Below, one piece after another: positions 7,956-18,681 of a stretch of 64,000 bases of DNA. Each line of letters begins with the position of its first letter. Within the stretch, counting starts at the first letter, position 1. Under the pieces are notes generated by a model. That model ran no database searches, was not told the origin of the DNA, and was given only the letters and a program-made list of their open reading frames with translations. The position numbers were made by a program, and so were the translations under genes. The stretch is from positions 2,930,804-2,994,803 of the forward strand of contig NZ_CP040297.1 of the NCBI RefSeq assembly GCF_013393945.1, written 5' to 3'. The DNA is from Nostoc sp. TCL26-01. GTDB taxonomy: Bacteria > Cyanobacteriota > Cyanobacteriia > Cyanobacteriales > Nostocaceae.

Positions 7956-9275
7956 CTACTTAGGAGTCACCTTATCAATGGTCTTAATTTTACCGTCGTC
8001 TTCTACTCGCCACACATCGTAGACACCGACGACATCACCGTTAGCATCAACATCGACATTACCACTAGCACCTTGGTAGTTGATATCTTTGCCTTCTTTG
8101 ACTAGCTTCAATGCTTCACAGACATCACTCACTTCTACACCAGGCGCACTGGACACTTCACGGATTTTACTGGCAATTCCCACACCAGTATTGTCTTTAG
8201 CTGCTTGGGCTGCTAAGACTAATAATGTAGCCGCATCCCATGCTTGAGGGGCAAATTCTCCTGGCGCACTACCTTTTTTCGACTGCCAGAGTTTTGTTAA
8301 AGCCTCCAATCCTTTACCATCAGAACCGGGGACTGTACCAATTACTCCAGCTGCAATGAATTTACCATCGTTGGTTTTGCCAACTTGACCAGGAAATTCA
8401 TCGGATTTCATGCCATCGGTAAGCATGACTTGCACACCTTGGCTCACACCTTGCTGATATGCTGATTTCAGCAGCAAGCTACCTGTTTCTACGTAAAAAA
8501 CGCCTAGAACTGCGTCTGGCTTACCCGCAAAGGCGGCGGTAGCTTCAGTTTCAAAGGTAGTGGCTTTCGGGTCATAACGTACAGGGTTACTTTTGTTAAC
8601 TACGGTTCCCCCGAGTTTTTCAAAAGCTTGGACAAATGCTTTTTCAAAACCCACCCCATAGTCGTTGTTAATGACGGCGGTGGAAACTCGCTTGAAGCCT
8701 TTTTTGTTGGCGAGTTCGGCTAAGGCTGGGCCTTGATAGCTATCGGGGGGAACTGTCCGCGCCCAAAAACCTTTAAAATCACCTTTTTGCGCTTTTTCTG
8801 TAAAGACGGGACTAGTGCTACCAGGTGAGATGAGCATGACTTTGTTTTGGGCTGCAATGGAGACGGCCGCTGTAGAGACGCTGCTAGCAAAGGAACCAAC
8901 TACACCTCCAACTTTATCGACTGTCGCCAGTTTAGTCATACCCGCCGCGCCGGCTTTGGGATCGGTTTGGTCGTCTACCGCTACAAGCGTGACTGGTTGA
9001 CCATTAACACCACCACAGGTATTAACAGTATCTACTAGTAAGGGGACGGCTGCTGCCATTTGCTGCCCGATAGATGCTAAGTCACCTGTTGTTGGCAGTA
9101 AAGAACCAATTTTCAGACCTGTGCCACTGCTAGCTGCGGTGGTGGAGTTGGCTGCTGGGCTACTGGTTCCTGCTGTGCCACCAGGGTTAGTGGTATTATT
9201 TCCACAGGCTGCTAGGAAGAACCCAGTTGCAAAGGTCGTTAAACTTAAAGTGAGAGCAGTACTAATTCTTTCCAT
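7956..9275 (-). CDS. ABC transporter substrate-binding lipoprotein, NatB-like
   Basis: A periplasmic type I binding protein of the branched-chain/neutral amino acid family. The 439-residue protein carries a lipoprotein signal with lipobox LAAC (C24), an NTT/Ser-rich linker, then the two-lobed Leu/Ile/Val-binding fold: LKIGSLLPTTGDLASIGQQM, AVDDQTDPKAG and VGGVVGSFASSVSTA. The closest characterised type is NatB of the cyanobacterial N-I neutral amino acid permease, whose gene is often unlinked to its permease, as here. The start is ATG 9275 because the GAGGAG site lies 11 bases upstream; a GTG at 9287 abuts that site directly. No transporter partner is in the window. The ligand is inferred from family only. 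Confidence 0.9.
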   Translation of the reverse strand: MERISTALTLSLTTFATGFFLAACGNNTTNPGGTAGTSSPAANSTTAASSGTGLKIGSLLPTTGDLASIGQQMAAAVPLLVDTVNTCGGVNGQPVTLVAVDDQTDPKAGAAGMTKLATVDKVGGVVGSFASSVSTAAVSIAAQNKVMLISPGSTSPVFTEKAQKGDFKGFWARTVPPDSYQGPALAELANKKGFKRVSTAVINNDYGVGFEKAFVQAFEKLGGTVVNKSNPVRYDPKATTFETEATAAFAGKPDAVLGVFYVETGSLLLKSAYQQGVSQGVQVMLTDGMKSDEFPGQVGKTNDGKFIAAGVIGTVPGSDGKGLEALTKLWQSKKGSAPGEFAPQAWDAATLLVLAAQAAKDNTGVGIASKIREVSSAPGVEVSDVCEALKLVKEGKDINYQGASGNVDVDANGDVVGVYDVWRVEDDGKIKTIDKVTPK

Positions 9276-9465
9276 GATTACTTTCACTCCTCAAAGATTT
9301 GGGAGCCTGAAAGTAAGATGTAAACTAAATTTTCAGGTTAGCTTTATCTTAACAGGACTCCAAAGGTTAAATAATAACATCCACCTTTGGATATAAAAGT
9401 TTTTGCTCTGAGATTAGTATCTTTTTGTTACACAAGTTTTTTGTGTGTCAACAATCTGATGAAAA

Positions 9466-9557
9466 CGGAGAGGGAGGGATTCGAACCCTCGGTACGGAGT
9501 TGCCTGCCGTACAACAGATTAGCAATCTGCCGCTTTCGACCACTCAGCCACCTCTCC
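9466..9557 (-). tRNA. tRNA-Ser (anticodon GCT)
   Basis: A class II tRNA on the minus strand. Acceptor GGAGAGG pairs with CCTCTCC with discriminator G; the anticodon stem GCAGA/TCTGT closes loop TTGCTAA, giving GCT. A long variable arm (TGTACGGCAGGCAACTCCGTAC) identifies serine, and the T arm reads GAGGGTTCGAATCCCTC. It decodes AGC/AGT codons. CCA is not encoded. Confidence 0.95.
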
Positions 9558-9608
9558 AGGTCTACGAATGCTAATATTAGCAGACTTTTTTTGCTAAGTC
9601 AAATAATT

Positions 9609-9682
9609 TTTAGTCATTAGTCATTAGTCATTAGTCATTAGTTTTTGACTGTGGACTGTTGACTTTGGACTATTGACTAATA
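9609..9682. repeat. STRR array (TTAGTCA heptamers)
   Basis: Four to five tandem TTAGTCA units followed by degenerate GACTGTGGACTGTTGACTTT units. It lies between tRNA-Ser and the 3' end of crtB. Confidence 0.75.
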
Positions 9683-9683
9683 T

Positions 9684-12039
<2,356 letters not shown>

Positions 12040-12214
12040 TTAAACCTACTGCTCTTCAAGATTTCTTTATAGTTTTGTCGTTCTCATTATACGTTGCAAT
12101 CTGTTACATTTGGCAGTAATTGTGCGATCGCTTCCCGAAAAAGTTTATTTTGGTCATTAGTCAATAGTCATTGGTCAATAGTCATTAGCGATCGTCTGAT
12201 CTTGTAGCGTGCCA

Positions 12215-13195
12215 TCAGACTACACCAACGCCTGTGTTGTTGATCAGTTTCAGTAGAGATTTTGCTCTGATGTCATGTTGCATTTGATAGTCTGTTATGG
12301 CAAATTCTATTTGCAACATTAGGCGGTCTTGATGAGTAGGAGAAAGACCTTTATGAAAACAAAGGGTATCTTCCGCGAACCCAAAACCTGCATGACCACA
12401 GATTTGGACTACAGATTCTCGACCGTAGTAATCAATAATGTCTTGATCGGTTTCTTTTTTGCGGAACCAAATGTGAGAGCTTTTTTTGCGTTTGTGGCTA
12501 GAACGAATACAGATATGGGGGCCACTCTGCTCATCGACATCAGTTAAGTAAAAGAAAAATTTGATAAATCGATAATCATCTAAGTCATAATGAAAACATT
12601 GAGCAGCTTTATCTTGTTCTCGGTATGTGGAACTACCAGCAAAACTCCACCACATCTGATTTCCTTGGTGTACTGGTTGAGCTTCTAGATATCTAGCTGC
12701 TATTGCCAATAAGATGGGATCGTTTTGTAATTTTTTAATGGCTGGACATTCTAAGCCTGTATTGAAATAGTTGCCCGTAATAAAGTTTGTACCTGCTTTG
12801 ATTTGTGCTGCTTGTTTATTATGGTAATAAAATCCTAATTCTGGCTTGCGATTACCATAACAAACAGTAGAATTGGCAAATTGCACTATTTCTAAGACAA
12901 TCTCTTGAGGTAGATAAAGACCGTAATATAATCCTTCAGTTTGCAGATTTTTAACAACTTTATCTACATCAACATTTCTCAAACAAGAATTATCAATATT
13001 AATTAGAGATAAATATGCTTTGGTCGAACGTTTGGATAAATAAGTGATGATATTGCGTACCCACTTAAACCTCGCCAGTTTACGCATTAACAACCATCTG
13101 GGGTTTTTCGTTAATCCTTTGTAATTTTCAGAACAAGTGTCATACAAAGTTGCAAATAATTTCTCTGACCAATTTTTTAAAATAAGTGTAGACAT
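12215..13195 (-). CDS. Phytanoyl-CoA dioxygenase-like 2-oxoglutarate/Fe(II) protein
   Basis: A 326-residue protein whose C-terminal half carries the metal-binding facial triad of the 2-oxoglutarate dioxygenases: H202 and D204 in FHYDLDDYRF and H281 in LCFHKGL, followed by R291 that would bind the co-substrate carboxylate. This resembles the phytanoyl-CoA dioxygenase (PhyH) family, used in lipid and secondary metabolite hydroxylation. The N-terminal 90 residues are basic and of unknown role. No pathway neighbours; the adjacent crtP-crtB operon is on the same strand 175 bases downstream, but a functional link is only a guess. Substrate unknown. Confidence 0.7.
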   Translation of the reverse strand: MSTLILKNWSEKLFATLYDTCSENYKGLTKNPRWLLMRKLARFKWVRNIITYLSKRSTKAYLSLINIDNSCLRNVDVDKVVKNLQTEGLYYGLYLPQEIVLEIVQFANSTVCYGNRKPELGFYYHNKQAAQIKAGTNFITGNYFNTGLECPAIKKLQNDPILLAIAARYLEAQPVHQGNQMWWSFAGSSTYREQDKAAQCFHYDLDDYRFIKFFFYLTDVDEQSGPHICIRSSHKRKKSSHIWFRKKETDQDIIDYYGRESVVQICGHAGFGFAEDTLCFHKGLSPTHQDRLMLQIEFAITDYQMQHDIRAKSLLKLINNTGVGVV

Positions 13196-13568
13196 AAAAG
13201 CTCATAATTTAACTAAGCATAAAATTACGAAAACAAATTATAGATTTTTTGATGAGTAACTTTACTTACGTGCTATCTTACATGACTAGTAGATGAATGA
13301 ATTTGAAGAGTATGATAATTTTTTAGAAAAATATTTCTATTTTTTGGATAATTACTGAAAAAGCTGAGAAATTTGGCCAAAAAATATTTCCTTAAGCTGC
13401 ATTTCTCACAAAACAGTAGGGGCGGGTTCACAAATATGCTTCAATCATTCACAAATATCTCGTTAACCCGCCCCTACAGCCTCTGGACTTCGGTTTGATA
13501 AATTTTGTGAGAAATTCGGGTTAAGCATCTGATATGACAAATGGCAACACAATCATAGGTAAAGAATT
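13196..13568. repeat. Intergenic region with nested palindromic element
   Basis: In this 373-bp gap, 13401-13515 is a nested inverted repeat. The outer arms are ATTTCTCACAAAA (13401-13413) and its complement at 13503-13515; the inner arms are GTAGGGGCGGGTT (13416-13428) and its complement at 13465-13477. It would form a long stem-loop and looks like a dispersed mini-transposon or REP-type palindrome. The rest is AT-rich without a gene. Confidence 0.75.
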
Positions 13569-14654
13569 ATGTCAGCATCACAGGAGTTCAATAACTTTGG
13601 TAATCACTTGATTCTGGGGATCTCCGGTACTAGTTTAAGTGATGAAGATAAACGCGCCCTCAATGAATTAAAACCAATAGGTGTAATATTTTTTGCTAAA
13701 AACTTTCTAGATGGTTTTCCTTATGAACATTGGCTAGAAACATTTCAGCAATTGAATAGACAGATACGAGAATATACTGAACGTGAAGCTATGTTTTTCA
13801 CGTTAGACCACGAGGGCGGGCGTGTTGTTCGGACACCATTACCAATTACTCGATTTCCTCATGGATTATTGTTGCGATCGCACTCACGTGAAGTAGCGAA
13901 AGCTACAGGAATTGAGTTAAAGTCTCTGGGAATTAATGTATCTTGGTCACCTGTCGCTGATATTTATTCTAATCCTCAAAATCCGGTTATTGGTACTCGT
14001 GCCTTTGGTAGTACGCCGAATACTGCGGCAAAAGTGGCACGGGAATACTATTTAGGATTGCAAGAAGTGGGGATTATTGGCTGCGCCAAGCACTTCCCCG
14101 GACATGGGGATACGAGTAAAGACTCCCACGTGGAATTACCTATACTCAACCTAACTCCGGAAGAATTGCGAAATCGAGAACTGATACCTTTCCAAGTTTT
14201 GATTAAGGAACAAATTTCCTTAATTATGACAGCTCACATTTTATTCCCGAAAATTGACCCAGATTTGCCAGCTACCCTTTCTCGTCCTATTCTTAAAAGC
14301 ATACTCAGAGAAGAACTGGGTTTTCAGGGTGTGGTTGTGTCTGATGATTTGGATATGAAAGCTGTTTCTGATATGTTTACTCAGAATGGTACAGTAGCAC
14401 GAGCAGTAAATGCTGGCTGTGACTTATTCATTGTCTCGCGCAACATCCACTCATCATCTATGGAACGTACTTATAAAATTGCTGAAGATTTTGCTGAGTC
14501 TTTGAGTAAAGGCGAACTAGCTGAAGAAGTTGTAACAACAGCAAAAACTAGAATTGAGACGTTGTTGGCAATGACACCACAATATGCTGTACAAGCGTTA
14601 GATAAAGATATTTTATTACGTCATGCAGAATTGGCGATCGCTTGTGCTTGTTGA
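13569..14654 (+). CDS. nagZ: Glycoside hydrolase family 3 beta-N-acetylhexosaminidase
   Basis: NagZ removes GlcNAc from muropeptides during peptidoglycan recycling. The 361-residue single-domain GH3 protein has the diagnostic catalytic loop KHFPGHGDTSKDSH (residues 174-187, with the His acid/base at 186-187 region) and the nucleophile Asp in VVSDDLDMKA (residues 257-264). The N-terminal LDHEGGRVVRTP is also typical. No signal peptide, so cytosolic as for NagZ. It is alone on this strand. The start at ATG 13569 gives the expected length. Confidence 0.9.
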   Translation: MSASQEFNNFGNHLILGISGTSLSDEDKRALNELKPIGVIFFAKNFLDGFPYEHWLETFQQLNRQIREYTEREAMFFTLDHEGGRVVRTPLPITRFPHGLLLRSHSREVAKATGIELKSLGINVSWSPVADIYSNPQNPVIGTRAFGSTPNTAAKVAREYYLGLQEVGIIGCAKHFPGHGDTSKDSHVELPILNLTPEELRNRELIPFQVLIKEQISLIMTAHILFPKIDPDLPATLSRPILKSILREELGFQGVVVSDDLDMKAVSDMFTQNGTVARAVNAGCDLFIVSRNIHSSSMERTYKIAEDFAESLSKGELAEEVVTTAKTRIETLLAMTPQYAVQALDKDILLRHAELAIACAC

Positions 14655-14735
14655 AGATGTTTTAACAATTAAAAATGGTATTACATCAATGTAGGTAGTA
14701 AGAAGCACTAATCTGCGGGAATTTGTGATTCGAGA

Positions 14736-14918
14736 CTAACTTTCTGGCGATTGTACTGCTTTAACTACAACCTTACCATTTTCTACCACAGTACAAGTTT
14801 TACCCACGTGCTGACTGTGCTGAACAGGAACACCCTGGCATTGATTTTGATGGGAGATATTTTGCTCCTGTTGCTGGTTCAGGGTAACAGCACAACTGGC
14901 GCAGGAAGGTAAAGTCAT
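14736..14918 (-). CDS. Small Cys/His-rich hypothetical protein
   Basis: A 60-residue frame beginning MTLPSCASCAV with cysteines at 6, 9, 27 and 42 and histidines at 23, 34 and 37, a composition suggesting metal binding or redox activity. No family is recognised. There is no strong Shine-Dalgarno before the ATG. It lies convergent to nagZ with 81 bases between. Codon use and amino acid pattern look protein-like, with a beta-like VGKTCTVVENGKVVVKAV segment, so I keep it as a probable but unproven gene. Confidence 0.45.
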   Translation of the reverse strand: MTLPSCASCAVTLNQQQEQNISHQNQCQGVPVQHSQHVGKTCTVVENGKVVVKAVQSPES

Positions 14919-15258
14919 ATCAGGTATTTTGATCTCTATAATCTATTATTGCATTAGTCATTGGTCAATAGTCATTGGTCAATGGTCAATGGTCAATAGT
15001 CAATAGTCAATAGTCAGCACTCACTCCCTACTCAGCACTCAGCACTCCCTCCCATGCGGTTTACAGCCAGAATGGCTAATCTGACAACTTGTTGTGTTTA
15101 ATCATGCAAGTGCGAGAGTGTGAGGGTAAGTACTTGCTTTATGATGCTAATAGCTGATTTCTGCTATCTCAACTTAATTAATAGGAAAGCGGTCAATATT
15201 ACACCTGCTTTTCTTACATTCCAGGCTGATTTGGACAGGGTAGACAAGTGGGTTGTTT
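14919..15258. repeat. Intergenic gap with STRR arrays
   Basis: Bases about 14953-15016 are GTCATTG/GTCAATA heptamers, and 15017-15050 are CACTCCC/CACTCAG-type heptamers, the same units that interrupt mutL at 31355. The remaining 200 bp upstream of the hydrolase gene probably holds its promoter, but no clear -10/-35 pair was found. Confidence 0.65.
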
Positions 15259-16917
15259 ATGATGAAAAAGATTGGTAAATACCTAAGCTTTGGACTAGTA
15301 TCTACACTTTTAACCGCGACACCTGGATTAAGTGCTGAACGGATTAGTTTTTTTTATCCTCCGTTTGGCGATTTTTCTTTACCTGTGAAATCGCTAGAAA
15401 CTTTTGCTAAGGAAGGAAAGATAGATAGTGATTTAAAATTTTACGCTCAACGTGCCACTCCTGAGCAATTAGCTCAACTACGGGAAGTACTCCAGCAGCG
15501 TTTTAATGTTACACCTACCTTAGTCTCCCAAGTAACTTACTCACCAATTGGTGAACAAGTTTTACAACGATTAGGGCAATTAGTTCTAACTGATTCTCGC
15601 AAAAATGGCTTTTATGCTTTGCGTGCTGCTTTGATTTTATCAGCTGCTGACTCAGAAGGTTTATCTGTAATTAATTTGCTGCGGAGGTTTCCTAGCAATG
15701 ATGTGCGGATCAATTTCTCAGAAGGGGTAAGAATAGTTGATCAATTGTCACAGTTGCTGAAAACTAGAGATAAGGTTGTCGCTTTTTTACAAAGAGAGTC
15801 CTTTGCTAGAGCGATCGCTACTCCAGTAGACTTTACCAAACTACCAGATTTAAGATCCCCTGGTAAGTTCCGTTGGCAAGTAGTGAGCTTACAGTTAAAT
15901 GATGCTACTCGTAGAGGTCTAACTCCAACCGAAGGCAACCGCAATCTCCCAGTAGATATATATTTGCCAAAAACCACTACAACAAGTGAAAAAAAACCAC
16001 CTTTTCCATTAATTATTATTTCTCATGGCATCGCTTCAGACCGTTACAGTTTTATTTACCTAGCTGAACATTTAGCATCCTATGGTTTTGCTGTGGCTGT
16101 ATTAGAACATCCTGGTAGTAATGCTCAACGCTTTCAGCAATATTTTACTGGTTTAGCAGGGCCACCAGAACCCAGAGAATTTATCGACAGACCTTTAGAT
16201 ATCAAGTTTTTGCTCAATGAACTCCAACGCCTAGACAAGTCTGATCCCCAAATCGAAGGTAAAATTAATTTTCAGCAAATTGGTGCGATCGGTCAATCTT
16301 TTGGTGGTTATACTGTTTTATCTTTAGCAGGGGCAACGCTAAATTTTACGCAACTCCGTCAGGATTGTAACCCTAATAATTCCAATTTAAATTTTTCTCT
16401 GTTATTGCAATGCCAAGCTGCTTTGTTACCCCCACAAGATTATTCATTACAGGATGAGCGCATCAAGACAGTCATTGCAATTAATCCAATTGATAGTTCT
16501 ATTTTTGGTGAAACTGGGATCAGTCAGATTCAAGTCCCTGTCATGTTAGTAGCAGCTAGCCAAGATATTTTTGCCCCACCAGTTCCTGAACAAGTCCGCC
16601 CTTTTACCTTCCTTCCTAATCCCAACAAGTATTTAGTATTGATGGAAAATGCCACCCATTTTACTGTTATTGCCGATTCTCCCCTGGTGGCTAATGTATT
16701 ACCTGTACCGACTAGTTTGGTAGGGCCAGAACGTACAGCAGCTTATGGTTATCTCAATGCTTTAAGTGTGGCTTTTTTAGAAGCTAACCTTCTCAACCGT
16801 CCTGAATATCGTGCTTATTTACAACCAGCTTACGCCCAATATATCAGTAAAGCTCCCCTCAATCTCAATCTTATACAGTCATTGACTCCAGAACAGTTAA
16901 ATCAAGCAATTAAGTGA
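15259..16917 (+). CDS. Secreted alpha/beta hydrolase with N-terminal cyanobacterial domain
   Basis: A 552-residue exported enzyme. It begins with a signal peptide (MKKIGKYLSFGLVSTLLTATPGLSA). An N-terminal domain of about 170 residues matches the DUF1400 type seen on cyanobacterial hydrolases (FYPPFGDFSLPVKSLE). The C-terminal alpha/beta hydrolase resembles platelet-activating-factor acetylhydrolases and dienelactone-type enzymes: nucleophile S347 in GQSFGGY, probable acid D436 in ASQDIF and H467 in NATHFTV. It likely hydrolyses an ester or lipid in the periplasm; the substrate is unknown. ATG 15259 is chosen over an in-frame TTG two codons earlier. It is monocistronic, ending at a large STRR array. 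Confidence 0.85.
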   Translation: MMKKIGKYLSFGLVSTLLTATPGLSAERISFFYPPFGDFSLPVKSLETFAKEGKIDSDLKFYAQRATPEQLAQLREVLQQRFNVTPTLVSQVTYSPIGEQVLQRLGQLVLTDSRKNGFYALRAALILSAADSEGLSVINLLRRFPSNDVRINFSEGVRIVDQLSQLLKTRDKVVAFLQRESFARAIATPVDFTKLPDLRSPGKFRWQVVSLQLNDATRRGLTPTEGNRNLPVDIYLPKTTTTSEKKPPFPLIIISHGIASDRYSFIYLAEHLASYGFAVAVLEHPGSNAQRFQQYFTGLAGPPEPREFIDRPLDIKFLLNELQRLDKSDPQIEGKINFQQIGAIGQSFGGYTVLSLAGATLNFTQLRQDCNPNNSNLNFSLLLQCQAALLPPQDYSLQDERIKTVIAINPIDSSIFGETGISQIQVPVMLVAASQDIFAPPVPEQVRPFTFLPNPNKYLVLMENATHFTVIADSPLVANVLPVPTSLVGPERTAAYGYLNALSVAFLEANLLNRPEYRAYLQPAYAQYISKAPLNLNLIQSLTPEQLNQAIK

Positions 16918-16918
16918 G

Positions 16919-17146
16919 GGAAGGGGTAATGGGTATTGGGTAATGGGTATTGGGTAATGGGTATTGGGTATTGGGTATTGGGTATTGGGTATTGGGTAAT
17001 GGGTATTGGGTATTGGGTATTGGGTATTGGGTATTGGGTATTGGGTATTGGGTATTGGGTATTGGGTATTGGGTAAGAGTTTTATCAATAACTAATGACT
17101 ATTGACTATTGACTAATGACTATTGACTATTGACTATTGAAATTTT
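16919..17146. repeat. Large STRR array (GGGTATT/GGGTAAT heptamers)
   Basis: More than twenty tandem heptamers, GGGTATT interspersed with GGGTAAT, run from about 16926 to 17075, followed by TGACTAT/TGACTAA heptamers to 17145. The array starts right after the hydrolase stop. The open frame it produces on the minus strand (IPNTQYP repeats) is a by-product of the 7-bp period read in three frames, not a gene. Confidence 0.9.
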
Positions 17147-17633
17147 CAGTACAATTGCTGACGACAATCTAATAAAAACTGTTCCTAAAAAATGTGTTTT
17201 TTTATGTCTTTGACGTGACAATTTTTTATTAGTTAAAAGCTTTATGCTGCATTGTCAGGGGATCACAACATTTAACTGGAAGTATTCACAAAAACTTATT
17301 TAAAAATTGATCGTTTATATATAGTATTGTAAAAAAGTATTAAGAAATTCTTATTAAAGAATATTGCAAGACCTTGATTTAATTGCTAACGTGTGTAGAG
17401 GCAACGATGCTGATGAACGCTCTGATTTAAGAGAGGTAAGTTAAACCTATGAGCTATATCAATTCAGCCAATGATGTAAGAAATTGATTTGCATTGCAGA
17501 TTAGCCTAAAAATATTTCGTTGCTATAAGGCTAATTGCTGTCGAGAATTCAATACAACTGATGATTTGTCTTACCTGTGCTGAGAGGTTAATCAAAAACA
17601 GGTGTAAGACTTAGACTCTAGAGGATGATAATT
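17147..17633. other. 487-bp intergenic region upstream of the SDR gene
   Basis: AT-rich with no gene, tRNA or repeat family recognised. It must contain the promoter of the downstream SDR gene. No convincing operator or riboswitch fold was found. Confidence 0.5.
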
Positions 17634-18515
17634 ATGGATGTTCAAGGCAAAGTAGCCCTGATCACTGGGGCTTCACGTGGCATTGGGCGAGCGATCGCTG
17701 TAGAATTAGCCCAACAGGGCATACAAAGATTAATTTTAGTGGCACGCGATCGCCAAAAGTTAGCGGAAGTTGCCCAAGAAATTGAGATAATGGGTGTTGA
17801 AGCGACAACGTTAGCAATTGATTTGACACGAGCGACGGAGGTTAATATTGCGATCGCTCAACTATGGCGCACTTACGGCCCCATTCACCTATTGGTAAAC
17901 TGTGCAGGGGTAGCTTATCAAAACTCATTTTTGCGCTCAAAACTTCCCCAAGTGCAAGAGGAATTGTCTGTCAATTTATTGGGAATGTACACCCTCACCA
18001 GCCTTATCGCCAGACGGATGGCGAGTCAAAGACAAGGGACAATTGTCAATGTGTCTAGCTTAATGGGGAAAGTCGCTGCACCGACAATGGCGACTTATTC
18101 TGCAACGAAGTTTGCCATTTTGGGGTTTACTCAAGCCTTGCGACAAGAATTAGCTGAGTATAATATTCAGGTAAAAGCTTTGTTACCATCTCTCACCGAC
18201 ACAGATATGGTGCGTGACTTAAAACTATTTCGCTGGGTAACACCGATGACTCCCCAACAAGTAGCCAAAGCACTGATTGCTGGACTAGAAACAGATTCAG
18301 CAGAAATCCTGGTAGGATGGCAAAGTCATGTCGCTATTTGGTGTCAACGCCTAGCACCGTGGTTACTGGAATTTATTTTAAAAATTGCCGCACCACCAAC
18401 CACCAAAAAGCCACAATTTGCTGAAAATGTGAGTATTTGGACAAAAATTCACCGTTTTAGCGATTCATTACTGTTAGGAAATCGTTTCCCCTTTGTGTTT
18501 GCACGCAAATCTTGA
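17634..18515 (+). CDS. Short-chain dehydrogenase/reductase
   Basis: An NAD(P)-dependent oxidoreductase of the classical SDR type. The 293-residue protein has the cofactor motif TGASRGIGRA (residues 11-20), NCAGVAY (NNAG equivalent), catalytic serine in VSSLMGK and Y155-x3-K159 in YSATK. The Arg after the glycine motif (SRG) favours NADPH. The C-terminal extension of about 60 residues contains a hydrophobic helix (WLLEFILKIAA), which could associate with membranes, as in 3-ketoacyl reductase-like members. The start is ATG 17634, nine bases after GAGG; the earlier ATG 17625 abuts that site. The substrate is unknown. Confidence 0.87.
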   Translation: MDVQGKVALITGASRGIGRAIAVELAQQGIQRLILVARDRQKLAEVAQEIEIMGVEATTLAIDLTRATEVNIAIAQLWRTYGPIHLLVNCAGVAYQNSFLRSKLPQVQEELSVNLLGMYTLTSLIARRMASQRQGTIVNVSSLMGKVAAPTMATYSATKFAILGFTQALRQELAEYNIQVKALLPSLTDTDMVRDLKLFRWVTPMTPQQVAKALIAGLETDSAEILVGWQSHVAIWCQRLAPWLLEFILKIAAPPTTKKPQFAENVSIWTKIHRFSDSLLLGNRFPFVFARKS

Positions 18516-18681
18516 TAGTAGTCATTAGTCACTCTGGACATCTCACCAGTGAGACTGTGTTATCCAGACGCGCATCAGCCGATTTTAATTACGAATTACG
18601 AATTACGAATTACGAATTAGTAATTATTTACTGGTGTTCTCATTAGATAATGAGATGTTCTCTTGTGCTGGAGCGACCAAA

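Noticed and set aside
8815..9396. Three plus-strand frames opposite the NatB-like gene
   Set aside because: They are antisense shadows of a clear substrate-binding protein gene.
16897..17088. Open frame on the minus strand encoding IPNTQYP repeats
   Set aside because: It is produced by the 7-bp GGGTATT array, which repeats every 21 bases in any frame. There is no start signal or family similarity.
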